A stretch of DNA of 20,000 nucleotides from Cristatella mucedo (Eukaryota > Bryozoa > Phylactolaemata > Cristatellidae), in the NCBI GenBank assembly GCA_009760855.2, contig WPIO01000007.1:11632501-11652500 (forward strand), written 5' to 3'. Positions within the stretch are counted from its first letter, which is position 1. Every line of letters begins with the position of its first letter. The position numbers and the translations under genes are program-made. The notes beneath the pieces are model-generated. The model saw only the letters and a list, made by a program, of their open reading frames with translations. It was not told where the DNA came from and made no database searches. This document shows positions 8,699 to 18,370 of the stretch, piece after piece.

Positions 8699-8831
8699 TG
8701 CGTCTCTTGTCATCTGCTCAATCACAAGCCGTGTGGCTTGCTCCATTTTACCGGTTTTCCTCGCCTGCCGGAAGCGGAGAGAAGTGCAGAGCAGAGGCAT
8801 TACAGCGAATCGTTGCTTTTGGCGTCGCCAG

Positions 8832-9090
8832 GTGAATGGAGTGCGCTGGCACCAGTGCGCCTACTGCGTCAAGGAGTTCAAGAAGCCTAGCGACCTGGTC
8901 CGACACGTGTGCATCCACACGCACGAGAAGCCGTTCAAGTGCACTCAGTGCTTCCGGTCGTTCACCGTCAAGAGCACGCTGACGGCTCACGTGCGCACAC
9001 ACACGGGAGTCAAGAGCTATAAGTGCAGCATCTGCGAGAAGCTCTTCTCCACGCATGGGAGCCTCAAGATACACCTGCGCCTGCACACAG
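8832..9090 (+). CDS. ZNF236: ZNF236-like zinc-finger gene, exon B (three C2H2 fingers)
   Basis: The exon encodes 86 residues plus one base, between acceptor GGCGTCGCCAG (ends 8831) and donor CACACAG/GTGCGG (9091). It carries three complete C2H2 fingers that bind zinc and probably DNA in the nucleus. Their cores are CAYC with [15 protein letters not shown] with [11 protein letters not shown], and CSIC with [10 protein letters not shown], each closing with H-x3-H. Linkers are THEKPF and TGVKSY. The order '[18 protein letters not shown], GSLKxHxRLH' is the hallmark of the repeated four-finger cassette in ZNF236. Third codon positions are mostly C or G. The exon ends in phase 1, matching exon C. 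Confidence 0.9.
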
Positions 9091-9235
9091 GTGCGGCGGG
9101 TGCTTGCCGCTTCGTGGCAAGTGCCCATCCGAATGGGCTGGTGGGCCTCTGAGCCGGTCGGACGGGGGGTGGGGGAGGATATTATTAGTGTGTAGCCACT
9201 CACTCACACTCTTTCCTTGCATGCTTGTCAAACAG

Positions 9236-9457
9236 GTGCCAAGCCCTTCACGTGTTCGAAGTGCGACCGAAAGTTCCGAACGTCAGGCCACCTGCAGAGT
9301 CACATGTCCTCACACGCACGTGACAGCACCGCCGGATCGGGGCATGGCGCGGACCGGCTGCTTCGTCGAGTGCGGCCAGCCAGGCACGACGCGCCGGGCA
9401 CCGGCGAGTCGGTGCCCGGTGTTCAGCTGCCGGAGCCCATCCTCATCACGGAGGGTG
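9236..9457 (+). CDS. ZNF236: ZNF236-like zinc-finger gene, exon C (fourth finger and linker)
   Basis: After a 145-base intron (9091-9235, acceptor TTGTCAAACAG) the split Gly codon is restored and the frame continues GAKPFTCSKC, FRTSGHLQSHMSSH, the fourth finger of the cassette. A basic, Pro/Gly-rich linker then leads to LPEPILITEGG. As I recall vertebrate ZNF236, the same finger type FRTSGH is followed by a similar xEPILIT motif, so frame and identity both hold. The best donor is GGTG/GTGAGC with GT at 9458; an earlier GT at about 9319 is possible but would lose the conserved motif. Without splicing the frame stops at 9511-9513. The following exons are not in the remaining 10.5 kb. Confidence 0.85.
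9394..9419. repeat. 10-bp perfect stem inside zinc-finger exon C
   Basis: CCGGGCACCG (9394-9403) and CGGTGCCCGG (9410-9419) are reverse complements around a 6-base loop, 38 bases before the predicted splice donor. Confidence 0.85.
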
Positions 9458-9677
9458 GTGAGCACGATCAGCGCACCGCCAGCAGGGCTGCTGCAGCTAT
9501 CGCCAGAGGCTGATGCTCGCCTTTCTGTAGCTCGACCGTGGCATTGTGTGTGGCATTGGGGGGCATGCAGCGTGGGCAGGTAGTCGACGGGCCGACACAG
9601 GCTTCGTGCTGCTGTCTCTTCTCTCTTTGCCTCGTGTACCGCAGTCCACTGGCTGTTTCGTCGGCAGCTTTTCGGGA

Positions 9678-10287
9678 CTGGGAGCCAGTGCAGGTCGGCG
9701 AAAAGTGATGTGATGTGGCAACTGCATGGCTCTCGACAGTCAAGCCTAGCTGCAGAGTTTTGCACCAGTTGCAAGCGTCTGAGTGCACTTGCCTGTAGAC
9801 CAGCAAGCAGTGAGTTACGGAAGGCAAGACAGGATGTCGTAAATGCATGGATCGATTTAGGTGTGGTATCCCTGTCTAAACAAGCTCGGATTTTAGCAAT
9901 GTTATGAAGCTGAAAATAGGCAGATTTGACTGTGGAGCTGATGTGGTCGTCTAACGAGAGGTCGCTTTGGAATATGACACCTAGATTCCGAGCTGATTCA
10001 AGTGGAGTTATACTGGCAGAGCCAATTTTGAGAGTCAGCCTTTCCAATCTCTGAATCACACTGGGTTTGCCCATAACTAGTAAGTTAGTTTTATCATCGT
10101 TTAGTTTAAGAAAATTTGCTGCCATCCATGTGCGGATGTCATCAATGCATGCAGCTAGTCAGTTGAGAGAATTTGAGGTGCTCGAAGGCTGGGAGGGATC
10201 AAAGCAAAGGTACAACTGAGTGTCATCCGCATAGAAGTGAAAGCCTAGATTGTGATCACATCAGCAAGAAGGAGAGTAGAAACCGAG
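9678..10287 (-). mobile_element. L2-type LINE fragment, truncated at both ends
   Basis: A minus-strand piece of the same LINE family as at 3.7-6.5 kb. It carries FHFYADDTQLYLCFDPSQPS with YADD at 10222-10233, then WMAANFLKLNDDKTNLL, then SARNLGVIFQSDLSLDDH and [11 protein letters not shown], ending at DLHWLPV near 9678. The 3' UTR and the 5' part of the reverse transcriptase are absent. It sits in the intron after zinc-finger exon C, antisense to that gene. Only one in-frame stop was noted (near 10155), so the piece is moderately preserved but non-functional because truncated. Confidence 0.9.
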
Positions 10288-11305
10288 CGAAATGCTTCTC
10301 GTCACAGCCGACGGTCTGAAAGCGTGCAGTAATACATAATAGAAACAAAAATCCTATAGCTTGCTGAAGGATCTATTTGGCTGGCTAAGTAAGTCACAAA
10401 TCTTGTTAGTTCACGGTCCACTGCCCCGCGATCGGGTGTTGACGCCGCCTGACTCCTCCAGTTCGCCCTCGGACCTTCCTTCGTCTGCGTTCTTGACCGC
10501 TGACCTGTAGAAGTTACGGGCCCTCATCGCAAATCGCTTTGCACCTGTAACGACCTCATCTCGGCAGCCGTCGGTTGACTGCCGGTCGGTGCGTATATCA
10601 TCAAGAAACTGATGTGAAGCAGTGTGGTTAATCGAAACCACTCTTCTACGTACAGTTTACTGACGCGTAGAAGCGACAGAGCCCCCCTAGCCGGAAAAGA
10701 CTTGAAATCAGCGGCGGCGGCCATCGAATGACCACGCGCCTCTGAGTCGCGGTGCGGCTTCGTGGTTGCGGGCTCTCCAGTTTTTATTGCTGCATTATGC
10801 GACCTCACTTTAGTGCGGAATCGCTTAGCGCTACCATCCACAGCTAATGCGAGCAATTTTCTTCCGAATAATGGTTAGCAGTGTTATTAAAGTGAAATGC
10901 ATTTGGGTCGCATCTGGATCCAAGCCTTTTCCAGAAGTGTAAGTAGTGCAAGTCCTGTCCATCATGGTGGAAAGTTTTTTCGACGCCTTCATCTCTCGTT
11001 CGCTGGCTGCGCATGAGAATGCCTTCAGAGACTTATATTGGCTTCATTGAAAAAAGTTAAAGAACTCTCAGTGAGGGGCTGAGAAACCAAGCTAGCCAGC
11101 CAGTCTGAATCGAAGGCCATGCGTCCTTGACACCAGTCGTCAGCGATATGCTACGAACCAGTGAGCGGCGATAAGCGGAGCGGCGAGCCGTCCCGGCCGG
11201 ACGGACTCGTCGGCACCAGCCGCTATGACAATGTGCACGTGTCCCGCCCTCCTCGTGCACGCGGCAGCGCGATTGGCCGACAGAGGAGAGACGCTAGGCT
11301 GAGAC
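10288..11305. other. Intronic or intergenic DNA, no gene recognised
   Basis: Minus-strand open frames at 10411-10641 and 10524-10856 show no recognisable motif. From about 11160 the DNA becomes CpG-rich and holds an inverted CCAAT box (GATTGGCC near 11270) and a CCGCCC element near 11250. These are promoter-like, but there is no coding sequence after them. Confidence 0.35.
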
Positions 11306-11309
11306 GACT

Positions 11310-11500
11310 GAGAGGCCGCCATTGGGGCTAGAGGCGAGGCACTCGCTGCAAAGGTGCTTCACCTGTGCTTCACGAAACGCCGGGTGGCGAGTTCGAGTCA
11401 TACAGCAGACAGTCCTTTGTTGCTGACTGCAAGTGAGGCAGTAGCCACTGAGCCTCGTCTGCCGCCATATGAATGGGGCTGTTTGATCAGCTAGGCTTTT
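11310..11500 (+). mobile_element. tRNA-derived SINE
   Basis: A B-box-like GAGTTCGAGTC (11389-11399) follows a tRNA-like A-box region (GGGGCTAGAGGCGAGGCAC near 11326). The downstream body CAGTCCTTTGTTGCTGACTGC matches the bodies of the SINEs at 2.4 kb and 19.2 kb. The end TGTTTGATCAGCTAGG resembles TGTTAAATCAGCTAGT in the 19.2 kb copy. Ends are approximate. Confidence 0.65.
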
Positions 11501-12201
11501 CTTTTTAATTTACCTTAAATATATTGCATAATAATAGCAGTTCGCATTCTGCACAAAGCGAAGTGAATTTGAATGAACTCGGACTACTGCGCTTAATCTG
11601 CTAGCATGGCCACCATGCTGACAATTGGCCTCAGTGCAACAAAGCAGCGAGTAAAGACCGGAGCAGACGACTTGTGCAGAGAGAGTCCATAGCCGCCTCG
11701 TTTTGGTCACCGCTAAGGTGACCGCGGCTAGTAGCGATCTTCGAAAGAGCTTCCGGCTGGTCTCCGGACGACGAGCGACATAGAGATTGCTGCGTTCGCG
11801 AATTTCGCCAGCGCTCTCATTTGACCGCCTCTAGTGGTAAGATCAAAACACTCATCCCAGCAAGTCTAATTCCTCTAGCAAATCATCCACACTCATTGCG
11901 GGCATTCGTTGAACTGGATTAAAATGGCCATCCAGCACCCCGACTTGTCAGCGATTGCTAGAAGCTTAAGTGGGATGAGGGCAAGGGTCAAGGCAGTCGC
12001 CGGCCGAGGCTACTGCAGCGCATACGGTTCGATCGCGGCCGCGAAAGCCCGCGGCCGCGAAAGCCGGCGGGAGCGATGCCATAGAGCGCCGATAGGGCAA
12101 TCGACGCGAACGGAGACGGCGCAGGCCTAATTGTACGCTCTGCTGCGTATAAAACATTCTCATTATCGCTCACTGAGCTGTGCCTCCAAGGGCGCGAGGC
12201 C

Positions 12202-12236
<35 letters not shown>

Positions 12237-13495
12237 AGTACCAGATTGCTCGAGCGCGGTCCGGGCGTTTAAGGGCAGAGTGGCGCAAAGCTTTTCTCCA
12301 GGCAGCAGACGGTCGAGCTGTCAACGCCGCAAGTGAGTCTGGCCGCTCTGCGCCTCGCTCAGGTGCCGATGAAGTCTCAGCGAAAGGAGCGCTCAGGCGC
12401 CGCCGGAAGCCGGAGCGACGAGCGGCGAGACCAGCAGCCGCTGCGCACCGCTGCAATCGACCGCGGGGGGTAGCGAGGTAGCGGCGAGCCGGCGCAAGCG
12501 ACAGCCCTGTCGTCAGCGCCGGACCGACTTTCTCACCACTGCCCGAACGGGCGACGTGGTCGAGCGCGCGCGCCTTGGCGAGCCAGCATTGGCCTTATTC
12601 GCAGCGCCCTGGGCTTGCTGCAGGGAGGCCCCACCGCGTTAGCAGCTGATTTAAAAAATGAATTTTTTCCTGCGAACGCGGCACTTCGCGAAACTGCCAG
12701 GCCAATAGGGCGGGGCACTACGTGAGGCCTGCAACGCAGTTCTTCGTTGCCGGCTGCTACAGGTGAAAACCGCCGGCGCTCGCCTTCCTCTTTGCGCGCG
12801 CACCGGAAGCCGCTTAGGCTTTGAGTGCGCATGTAGGAAACTCCCTTACATAATGCCCACTTAGTCCAAACGGCTTTGAACAGCTGCAGAGCGACGAGCA
12901 TTGCATTAAGCTACATAAAAAATAAGGCCGTTAAATCTGCTGCTCCGGCAGCGTATCCTTGCGCGTAGCGGCTGCGGTGCATACGCTGCTCTACCTTTGC
13001 AATCTCGTCATATCTTACTCTCTCTCAACGCCCGCTAGCGTTCTCGCCGCTACGTATTCGTTACAGTCTACGTAGTTGCAGCGAAGCGTCGTCCCGAAGG
13101 GACGCCGCCTCAACTTGGATGCGCACTCATCCATTCCCACGCAGCCTCGAAGTCAGACCGCGCGTCCGCCCGACTTCTCGCTCAGACCTCGCGGCAAGCG
13201 CTTTCAGCTTCCCGCCCCTAATAAGTCTCGCCACTTCTTTCCTTGCGCAGCTCGCCGCCTCACCACCCCCCCCCCCCGCATTGTAGAAGGATGAGAAATG
13301 TAATTCATTGTTATTATAGCGTATCACTATATTATAGCCGATTACAAGTTAGCCGGTTACAAGAGAGTGACGGCCGGTGCTTTGGCTCCACTAAGTCGAC
13401 GCAGAAAGCGGCTGAGCGGTTACCTGAGAAAGCGGCGGTTAGAGCTCTGGCTGCTCTGCCGGTAGCGCGAGTGTTCTCGTCATTTTCTCTGCCGC
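11501..13495. other. CpG-rich unassigned DNA
   Basis: No coding region with recognisable motifs is present; the longest + frame (12131-12481) is Ala/Arg-rich because of the (GGC)n run and has no domain. A GCGGCCGCGAAAGCC direct repeat (about 12035-12066), a TATAAAA at 12148-12154 and a C-run at about 13266-13278 are visible. The stretch could be a regulatory island or an unannotated non-coding exon; the sequence does not decide. Confidence 0.35.
12205..12235. repeat. (GGC)10 trinucleotide run
   Basis: Uninterrupted GGC units; it would encode polyalanine or polyglycine if translated, but no gene context supports that. Confidence 0.93.
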
Positions 13496-13496
13496 T

Positions 13497-13499
<3 letters not shown>

Positions 13500-13552
<53 letters not shown>

Positions 13553-13634
13553 AGAGATCTTGAGAAATAAATAGCTAGAGAAAGAAAGAGAGAAAGAGAG
13601 AGAGAACGAGATAGCTTGAGAGAGAGAGAGGGAA

Positions 13635-13729
<95 letters not shown>

Positions 13730-13861
13730 AAGATAGCTTGAGAGAGAGTGAGATAGCTTGAGAAAGAGATAGCTAGAGAAAGAAAGAGAGAGAAAGAGAG
13801 AGAGATAGCTTGAGAGAAAGAGAGTGTGACAGCTTGAGAAAGAGATAACTGGAGAGAGAGA
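13500..13861. repeat. (GA)n tract, left part
   Basis: About 360 bases of GA repeats. Pure stretches (13501-13546 and about 13642-13724) alternate with variants containing GATAGCTTGAGA and GATAGCTAGAGA. The tract is directly followed by the 5' end of a truncated LINE and reappears after that LINE at 15327. Confidence 0.97.
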
Positions 13862-15036
13862 CAGTTCATCCGAGAAACCTCAGAAATATTGGGTACCTCA
13901 AGATATGTGCTTGGTCTCATTCTTTTCACGATTTATACTCTCCCTCTTGCCAATTTGATTGCAAAACTCTAGGCTTTCACTTCCACGCAGATGACGCCCA
14001 GTTGTTCCTTTGCTTTGATGCCTCCCAGCCTTCCAGCGTGTCAAATTCTCTTAACTCCCTTGCTGCACGTATTTATGACATTCGCACATGGACGGCAGCA
14101 AACTTGATAAAATTAATGCTGATAAAACCAGCTTACTAGTTATGAGAAGACCAAGTGTGCTTCAGAAATTGGAAAAGCTAACGCTCGGCAAATCTTCTGT
14201 TAAATCCGCACGAAATCTAGATGTCATGCTCCAAAGTGAACTTTCGTTAGACGACCAAATCAGTTCAACAATCTAATCCGCCCACTTTCAGCTACATAAC
14301 ATTGCTCAAATTTGGGCTTGTATAGACAGGGATACCACATACAAATCGGTCCATGCATTTGTGCCATCCTGTCTCGACTTCTGTAACTTGCTGCTTGCTG
14401 GTCTAACGGCCTATGCAATCAGGTGGTTACAGCTGGTACACAACTCTGCAGCTAGGCTTGTCTGTTGTGAGCGTCGCAGTTGCCACGTCACATCACTTCT
14501 CGCCGACCTGCACTGGCTACCAGTCGAGCAGCGCATCGATTTCAAGGTTTTGTTACTCACTTTTGCGTCTTTGGCTCCAGCCTATCTATCAGATCTACTC
14601 CCCACCAGGCAAAGCATCGTACCACTCGCTTTTCGGAATCTGACTGTTTATTCATACCTTCAGACAAATCTAAAATCCTTTGGAGACCACGCCTTTATTT
14701 CGTGTGCTCCCAAAGCCTGGAAATCACTCCCGACCTGCATCACGACATCTCCTGATTTGATCACATTTAAAAGAAACTGAGAAAGCATCTATTTACAACA
14801 GCATTGATTGGGTCCCTGTGATTCGACTTGTATGTGCTTACGCATGGCGACACTGTGCATGCTGCCACTAACTACACTTGCATGCTGACCCTGTGTATGT
14901 CACCCCTAACCGAGTTGTGTATTCAGCATGCTACCGCTAACTATTCGATCGTGCTTCATTTGCAGCAAATGTAAAGTGCCTAGACAGAGATTGAGTTATC
15001 TGAGGGCACTATATCTAGTGTATTATCATTATTAAG
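13862..15036 (+). mobile_element. L2-type LINE, 5'-truncated copy inside GA tract
   Basis: Homology to the other LINE copies begins at about 13862 (CATCCGAGAAACCTC, matching the region just before GVPQG in the copy at 5.9 kb). It runs through the rest of the reverse transcriptase, the 3' UTR and the tail to ATTATCATTATT at about 15035. The 5' half of the element is missing, as usual after incomplete target-primed reverse transcription. Confidence 0.9.
13875..14780 (+). pseudogene. LINE reverse-transcriptase pseudogene
   Basis: The plus strand encodes the second half of a LINE reverse transcriptase in broken frames. The order is GVPQ-like start, GFHFHADDAQLFLCFD (HADD at 13984-13995 where the other copies have YADD), then TAANLIKLNADKTSLLVM and SARNLDVMLQSELSLDDQ with a stop at about 14275. 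[38 protein letters not shown] and FKRN follow, ending at a TGA at 14778-14780. Compared with the copy at 3961-4447 it has a deletion in the [11 protein letters not shown] region and terminates about ten residues earlier. The Tyr-to-His change in the active-site box and the stops show that it is dead. Confidence 0.88.
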
Positions 15037-15326
15037 AACTTAAAAACACACCTATTTAGGACAGCATTTAGTGGGTCCCTGTGATTCGTCCTTTATGTGC
15101 TTATGCGTGCTGACACTGTGCATGCTGCCACTAACCACATTTGCATGCTGATCCTGTGCATGTCACCCCTAACCTTGTTAGTCATGTTGTTTGTTTATCA
15201 AGCATGATGTTACTTACCATTCAATTGCATTTCTCTTTGCAGCAAATGTAAAGCGCCTTGAAAGAGATTGAGTTGTCCGAGGGCGCTTTATCAAGTGCAT
15301 TATTATTATTATTATTATTATTATTA
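15037..15326 (+). mobile_element. Second LINE 3' tail in tandem, ending in (ATT)n
   Basis: Immediately after the first tail, a second copy of the last codons and 3' UTR begins at about 15037. It has ACACACCTATTTAGGACAGC, then GGGTCCCTGTGATTCG and AAAGCGCCTTGAAAGAGATT, and ends in (ATT)n at 15299-15326. The two tails differ at many positions and belong to different subfamilies: the second is closer to the copy at 3.7 kb. It is a severely truncated, independent insertion or a tandem product. Confidence 0.88.
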
Positions 15327-15408
15327 GAGATAGATAGAGACGGAGAGAGGAAGAAAGAGCGAAAGAGAGAGATAGCCACACAGAGAGAGGAAGAGAAAGA
15401 TAGCTAGA

Positions 15409-15452
<44 letters not shown>
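15327..15452. repeat. (GA)n tract, right part
   Basis: GA repeats with the variants GATAGCTAGAGAGGGAGAG and a pure (GA)n at about 15414-15451. The same variant units occur on the left side of the LINE, so this is the other half of the interrupted tract. Confidence 0.96.
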
Positions 15453-15455
<3 letters not shown>

Positions 15456-16180
15456 CACCGGTTTTGTCGCCACGCGCCCGTTAGACGAGGCAATGTTTGC
15501 TGCCGCGAGAGGGTTCGTTCCAGCTGCCACAGGAGCGGCGTGCTTACGCTGAAGTCATCAGCTCTCCGGCTTCGCTCGCTCTCGCGCCCAGACGAAACAC
15601 CGGAAACGCGGCAGCTGTTCCAGGGCGGACGTTTCAAGTTTGCATTCGTCGTTTTGCGGGAAATGCCGCTAGGCGGCGGGCTGCAGTCCGCTTCGGCGGC
15701 CACGTAGCTTTTTATAGCCGGGCAGCGATAGCGGCGAGCGGCGAGCGGCGAGCGGCGAGCGGCCGGTGCGTCAGTGCCCGGCGGCGTCGCCGTAGAGCTG
15801 ATTGCAAAGCCACGTGCATCCCGAACAAGTGTGCATATGGGCACGACGGCGAATCGGGCTGGCTGATAGCCGGCGCAGGCGCTGACAACCGCAGCGATAT
15901 CTGATAAATCTCTTCGAATCCGCAGACATTAAGAGTGCCCTTAACAGCGGCGCGCCGCCGCCGGCTGTACCGGCTCGGCGTAAGGGCAGGCGCCGAGTTT
16001 CGCCGCCTGGGTGCGGCGCTGCTGAGCAGCTGGACCGCCGCCGCCGCGCGCCGGTAGACGAGCGCAGCGAAGGCGTGTCAGATGCACCGCGCCTACGACG
16101 GAGACGCGACTGCTCATAATCGTAGTTCGAGCTGATAGACTTTGACGGTCTGAGAGTGTAGTTATAAAACGGAACTCGAA
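15453..16180. other. GC-rich unassigned DNA
   Basis: Open frames on both strands without recognised motifs. A TTTATAG at about 15711 and the 7-bp repeat at 15731 are the only distinct marks. No gene can be supported. Confidence 0.35.
15731..15762. repeat. 7-bp tandem repeat GCGGCGA, 4.6 copies
   Basis: Exact units start at 15731, 15738, 15745 and 15752, with a partial unit to 15762. Confidence 0.95.
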
Positions 16181-16182
16181 AT

Positions 16183-16245
16183 AGTAGCTCCATCTGTAAC
16201 TCCACACTGCCATGAAGACAATGCGGGTGTTACGCAGAAAATACA
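16183..16245 (-). repeat. Dispersed L2-like tail repeat, copy 2
   Basis: Read on the minus strand, CTGCGTAACACCC, then GTCTTCATG, then GTGGAGTTACAGATGGAG matches the copy at 18273-18322 with few differences and, more weakly, 7700-7740. Confidence 0.65.
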
Positions 16246-17760
16246 TATCGCCCCACGGGATCGCCACTCGACGAGCAGCCGATCGGGTAGGCGTCACGCC
16301 GTCGGCGGTTACCGTTGTCGTGCGACGTCGTCATTTATCGGTGGGCTTTCCCGTGCGCGGACCGCGCTTATCCGCCTGTGCGGGAGAGCTCGCTCGGAAG
16401 CGCCGCTACTCTCAGATAAGCCAACGAGATTCGCGGGATCATTGGCTGGGGGCGGGGGGTCAGCAGTGTGCATGCGCTACGAGTACGCTGCTAAGCGGAT
16501 ATTGGGATAGCCGGGTCGACGACATCGCCGTCGCCTGCGTCCGGTTTCGGCGTCTGCGCGGTGCAATGTCCTTGAGAGTACGACCCTTGAGCCCTGGCCG
16601 CAGACTTTCAACCGGAGAGCGCTAGCGAAACGGCCATGACCAGTAAGCTTACGAGCAGAGCGGTATTTATCGAGGAAGAATCCGATTTATGAATGACATC
16701 CTACCTGACTGGTGTATAAGGAGAAACCCTGAGAGTGCGATGGAGGGGGCTCCTTCGGTGACGCTCCTTCCGCTGGTCGGCGGGCTCTTGCGCTGCGCAT
16801 TAACTGCTATAGAATTGCAACGAGTCGGCCTCAAGTCGCCTGCCTTGAAACCGCAATCTCTGTAAGTAATTTCCCGTTCGCTCCCGAGAGCGGTGCTTTG
16901 GATACTGCAGTGAATCGGAAGCGAAGTCTTTACCGTTTGGCGCTCTTCCTGCGTCGGGGCATTGCACAATTGAAGCTGCTGTGCCGCTGCCTGATCTAGT
17001 GAGGGCCACGCGGACGCGACTACATGTTCTGACCGGCGGTTACTCGGCCGCATTCGTTTCCCTCCGCGGAAAAGCACCGCGAGCAGAATGCCAATGCACC
17101 GGGCACTGGATTCGAGCCCCGTGCGGGTATATACAGTTGACATGAAGAATTGAACCTCGATCGCCTGTTTCGTTCGCATTTTCGTCCACTGGCTTCCATC
17201 TCGTTTCGACCGTCCGCGCTCAGGTTGCGCGTCAGTTCGCACGGTCCACGGGCTACGACGCGCAGCCTGAACGCGGGGCCGCTGGCCGTAGCCGTCCTAG
17301 GTCGAGGTCGGCGGGCGCGTCGTCTGCCGCTCTCCTGGCCGTGGCGAGTGCGGGTGGTGTGGTACCGACGACCTGATCGAACGGGATGCATACAACCAGA
17401 GCCAGCCGGAACTTAATCTACCTTAACCTCAACGAGCTAGCGGGCGAAATGCACAGAGATCATAAAAAGCGAAGCGAGGAGAGAGGGGACGAAGCGAGAA
17501 ATGCTTAAGTATTAGCGGAGTCTCCAGAAAGCAAAAGGTGTCATGCGGCATGACGCAAGTCACTAGGTGACTGGGCGCGGAGGGAGTCAGGCTAGAGAGA
17601 TGAATATGGCGTCAGTGCCGCTCGGGTTCGTTTTTCGCCTCAAAGAGGTAGAGAATTTAGTGCATGACCCTGAGTACCTCAATGGCGCGTATTCGATTGC
17701 TGAAAAAAAACTTTAATTCAGAAGAACTAAGAGTAGAGTTACATTAATAATCTGTAAAAG
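16246..17760. other. Unassigned DNA with two unrecognised long open frames
   Basis: A + frame at 16212-16625 (137 codons) and a - frame at 16667-17242 (191 codons) are open, but neither translation has a motif I recognise and both are rich in Arg and Ser, as expected by chance at this GC content. A minus-strand tRNA B-box-like GGCTCGAATCC lies near 17107-17117, perhaps a further decayed SINE. Confidence 0.35.
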
Positions 17761-17764
17761 AAAT

Positions 17765-18060
17765 TAAGTTTAATAACAATAATAAGACATTTGTATAGCG
17801 CTGTACGAGAACTAAACCTCTTTCTAAGCAATCTACGTGTGCTGTAAGGGAAGCGTGTCAATTGGGTAGTTGTAACATGTATGCACCGTGTCAGGGCGCC
17901 CAAGATAGCAATGGATAATGCACACGCGGCAAATGTTGTAACAACCAGGAGCGCTTTTAGCTCTTTATACACATCGTTAAGTCAGGCAGCGTCGTTACGC
18001 AAGCGTGGAGAGAGTTTCAGGCTATGGGAGCACGCGAAGGCCCTGTCTCAATTGGATGCA
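17765..18060 (-). mobile_element. Second L2-like LINE subfamily, 3' end
   Basis: On the minus strand the translation SHSLKLSPRLRNDAA, then LNDVYKELKALL resembles the last segment of L2 reverse transcriptases (apparent W-to-K change in the usual LWNSLP box). About 200 bases later comes the tail CAGCGCTATACAAATG and TTATTATTGTT. The tail differs from the main LINE family in the window but is similar to the SINE tail at 19.2 kb. Old and broken. Confidence 0.6.
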
Positions 18061-18252
18061 GCTGATACTGAGTCATTTGCTCATCGAATCGGGTCAGCTT
18101 CTGCTATGGCCACAGTGCCATAGCACGCTGTTCAATTTAGCCACCAGCGTGCGTTTAAAAAACACGTTTCAGAGCTATCTTTTTAGATTACTGTTTAGGA
18201 TTTCGGATTTAGTATTTAGGAGCTGTGTATACTTTAGGTTTATTGTTTAGTG

Positions 18253-18370
18253 ATGTAATGTAATGTAATGTATCTCCGTCTGTAACTCCACGAAATCATA
18301 AAGACCACGTGGGTGTTACGCAGGAGAGTTTTGTATAGCGCACTCACAGCCTAAGCGGCTTTCGGTACTT
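18253..18370 (-). repeat. Dispersed L2-like tail repeat, copy 3, ending in (ATTAC)n
   Basis: On the minus strand GAGTGCGCTATACAAAACTC leads into TGCGTAACACCCACGTGG and TGGAGTTACAGACGGAG. It ends in about four ATTAC units (18253-18272 on the plus strand). A short 3' repeat of this sort is usual for L2/CR1-type ends, so this fixes the orientation and 3' end of the repeat family. Confidence 0.65.

Noticed and set aside
9310-10125. 271-codon minus-strand frame joining LINE protein to antisense of zinc-finger exon C
   Set aside because: Only 9678-10125 is LINE; the remainder is a chance open frame antisense to a GC-rich exon.
12148-12154. TATAAAA with an initiator-like CACTGAG 20 bases on
   Set aside because: No recognisable coding sequence or splice structure follows, so a promoter cannot be supported; the same holds for TATAAAA at 3170-3176.
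13480-13929. Ser/Leu repeat protein on the minus strand
   Set aside because: It is the translation of the (GA)n microsatellite.
16667-17242. 191-codon minus-strand frame
   Set aside because: No recognised motif, no conserved start context or splice sites judged convincing, and it overlaps a tRNA-like motif; left as unassigned.
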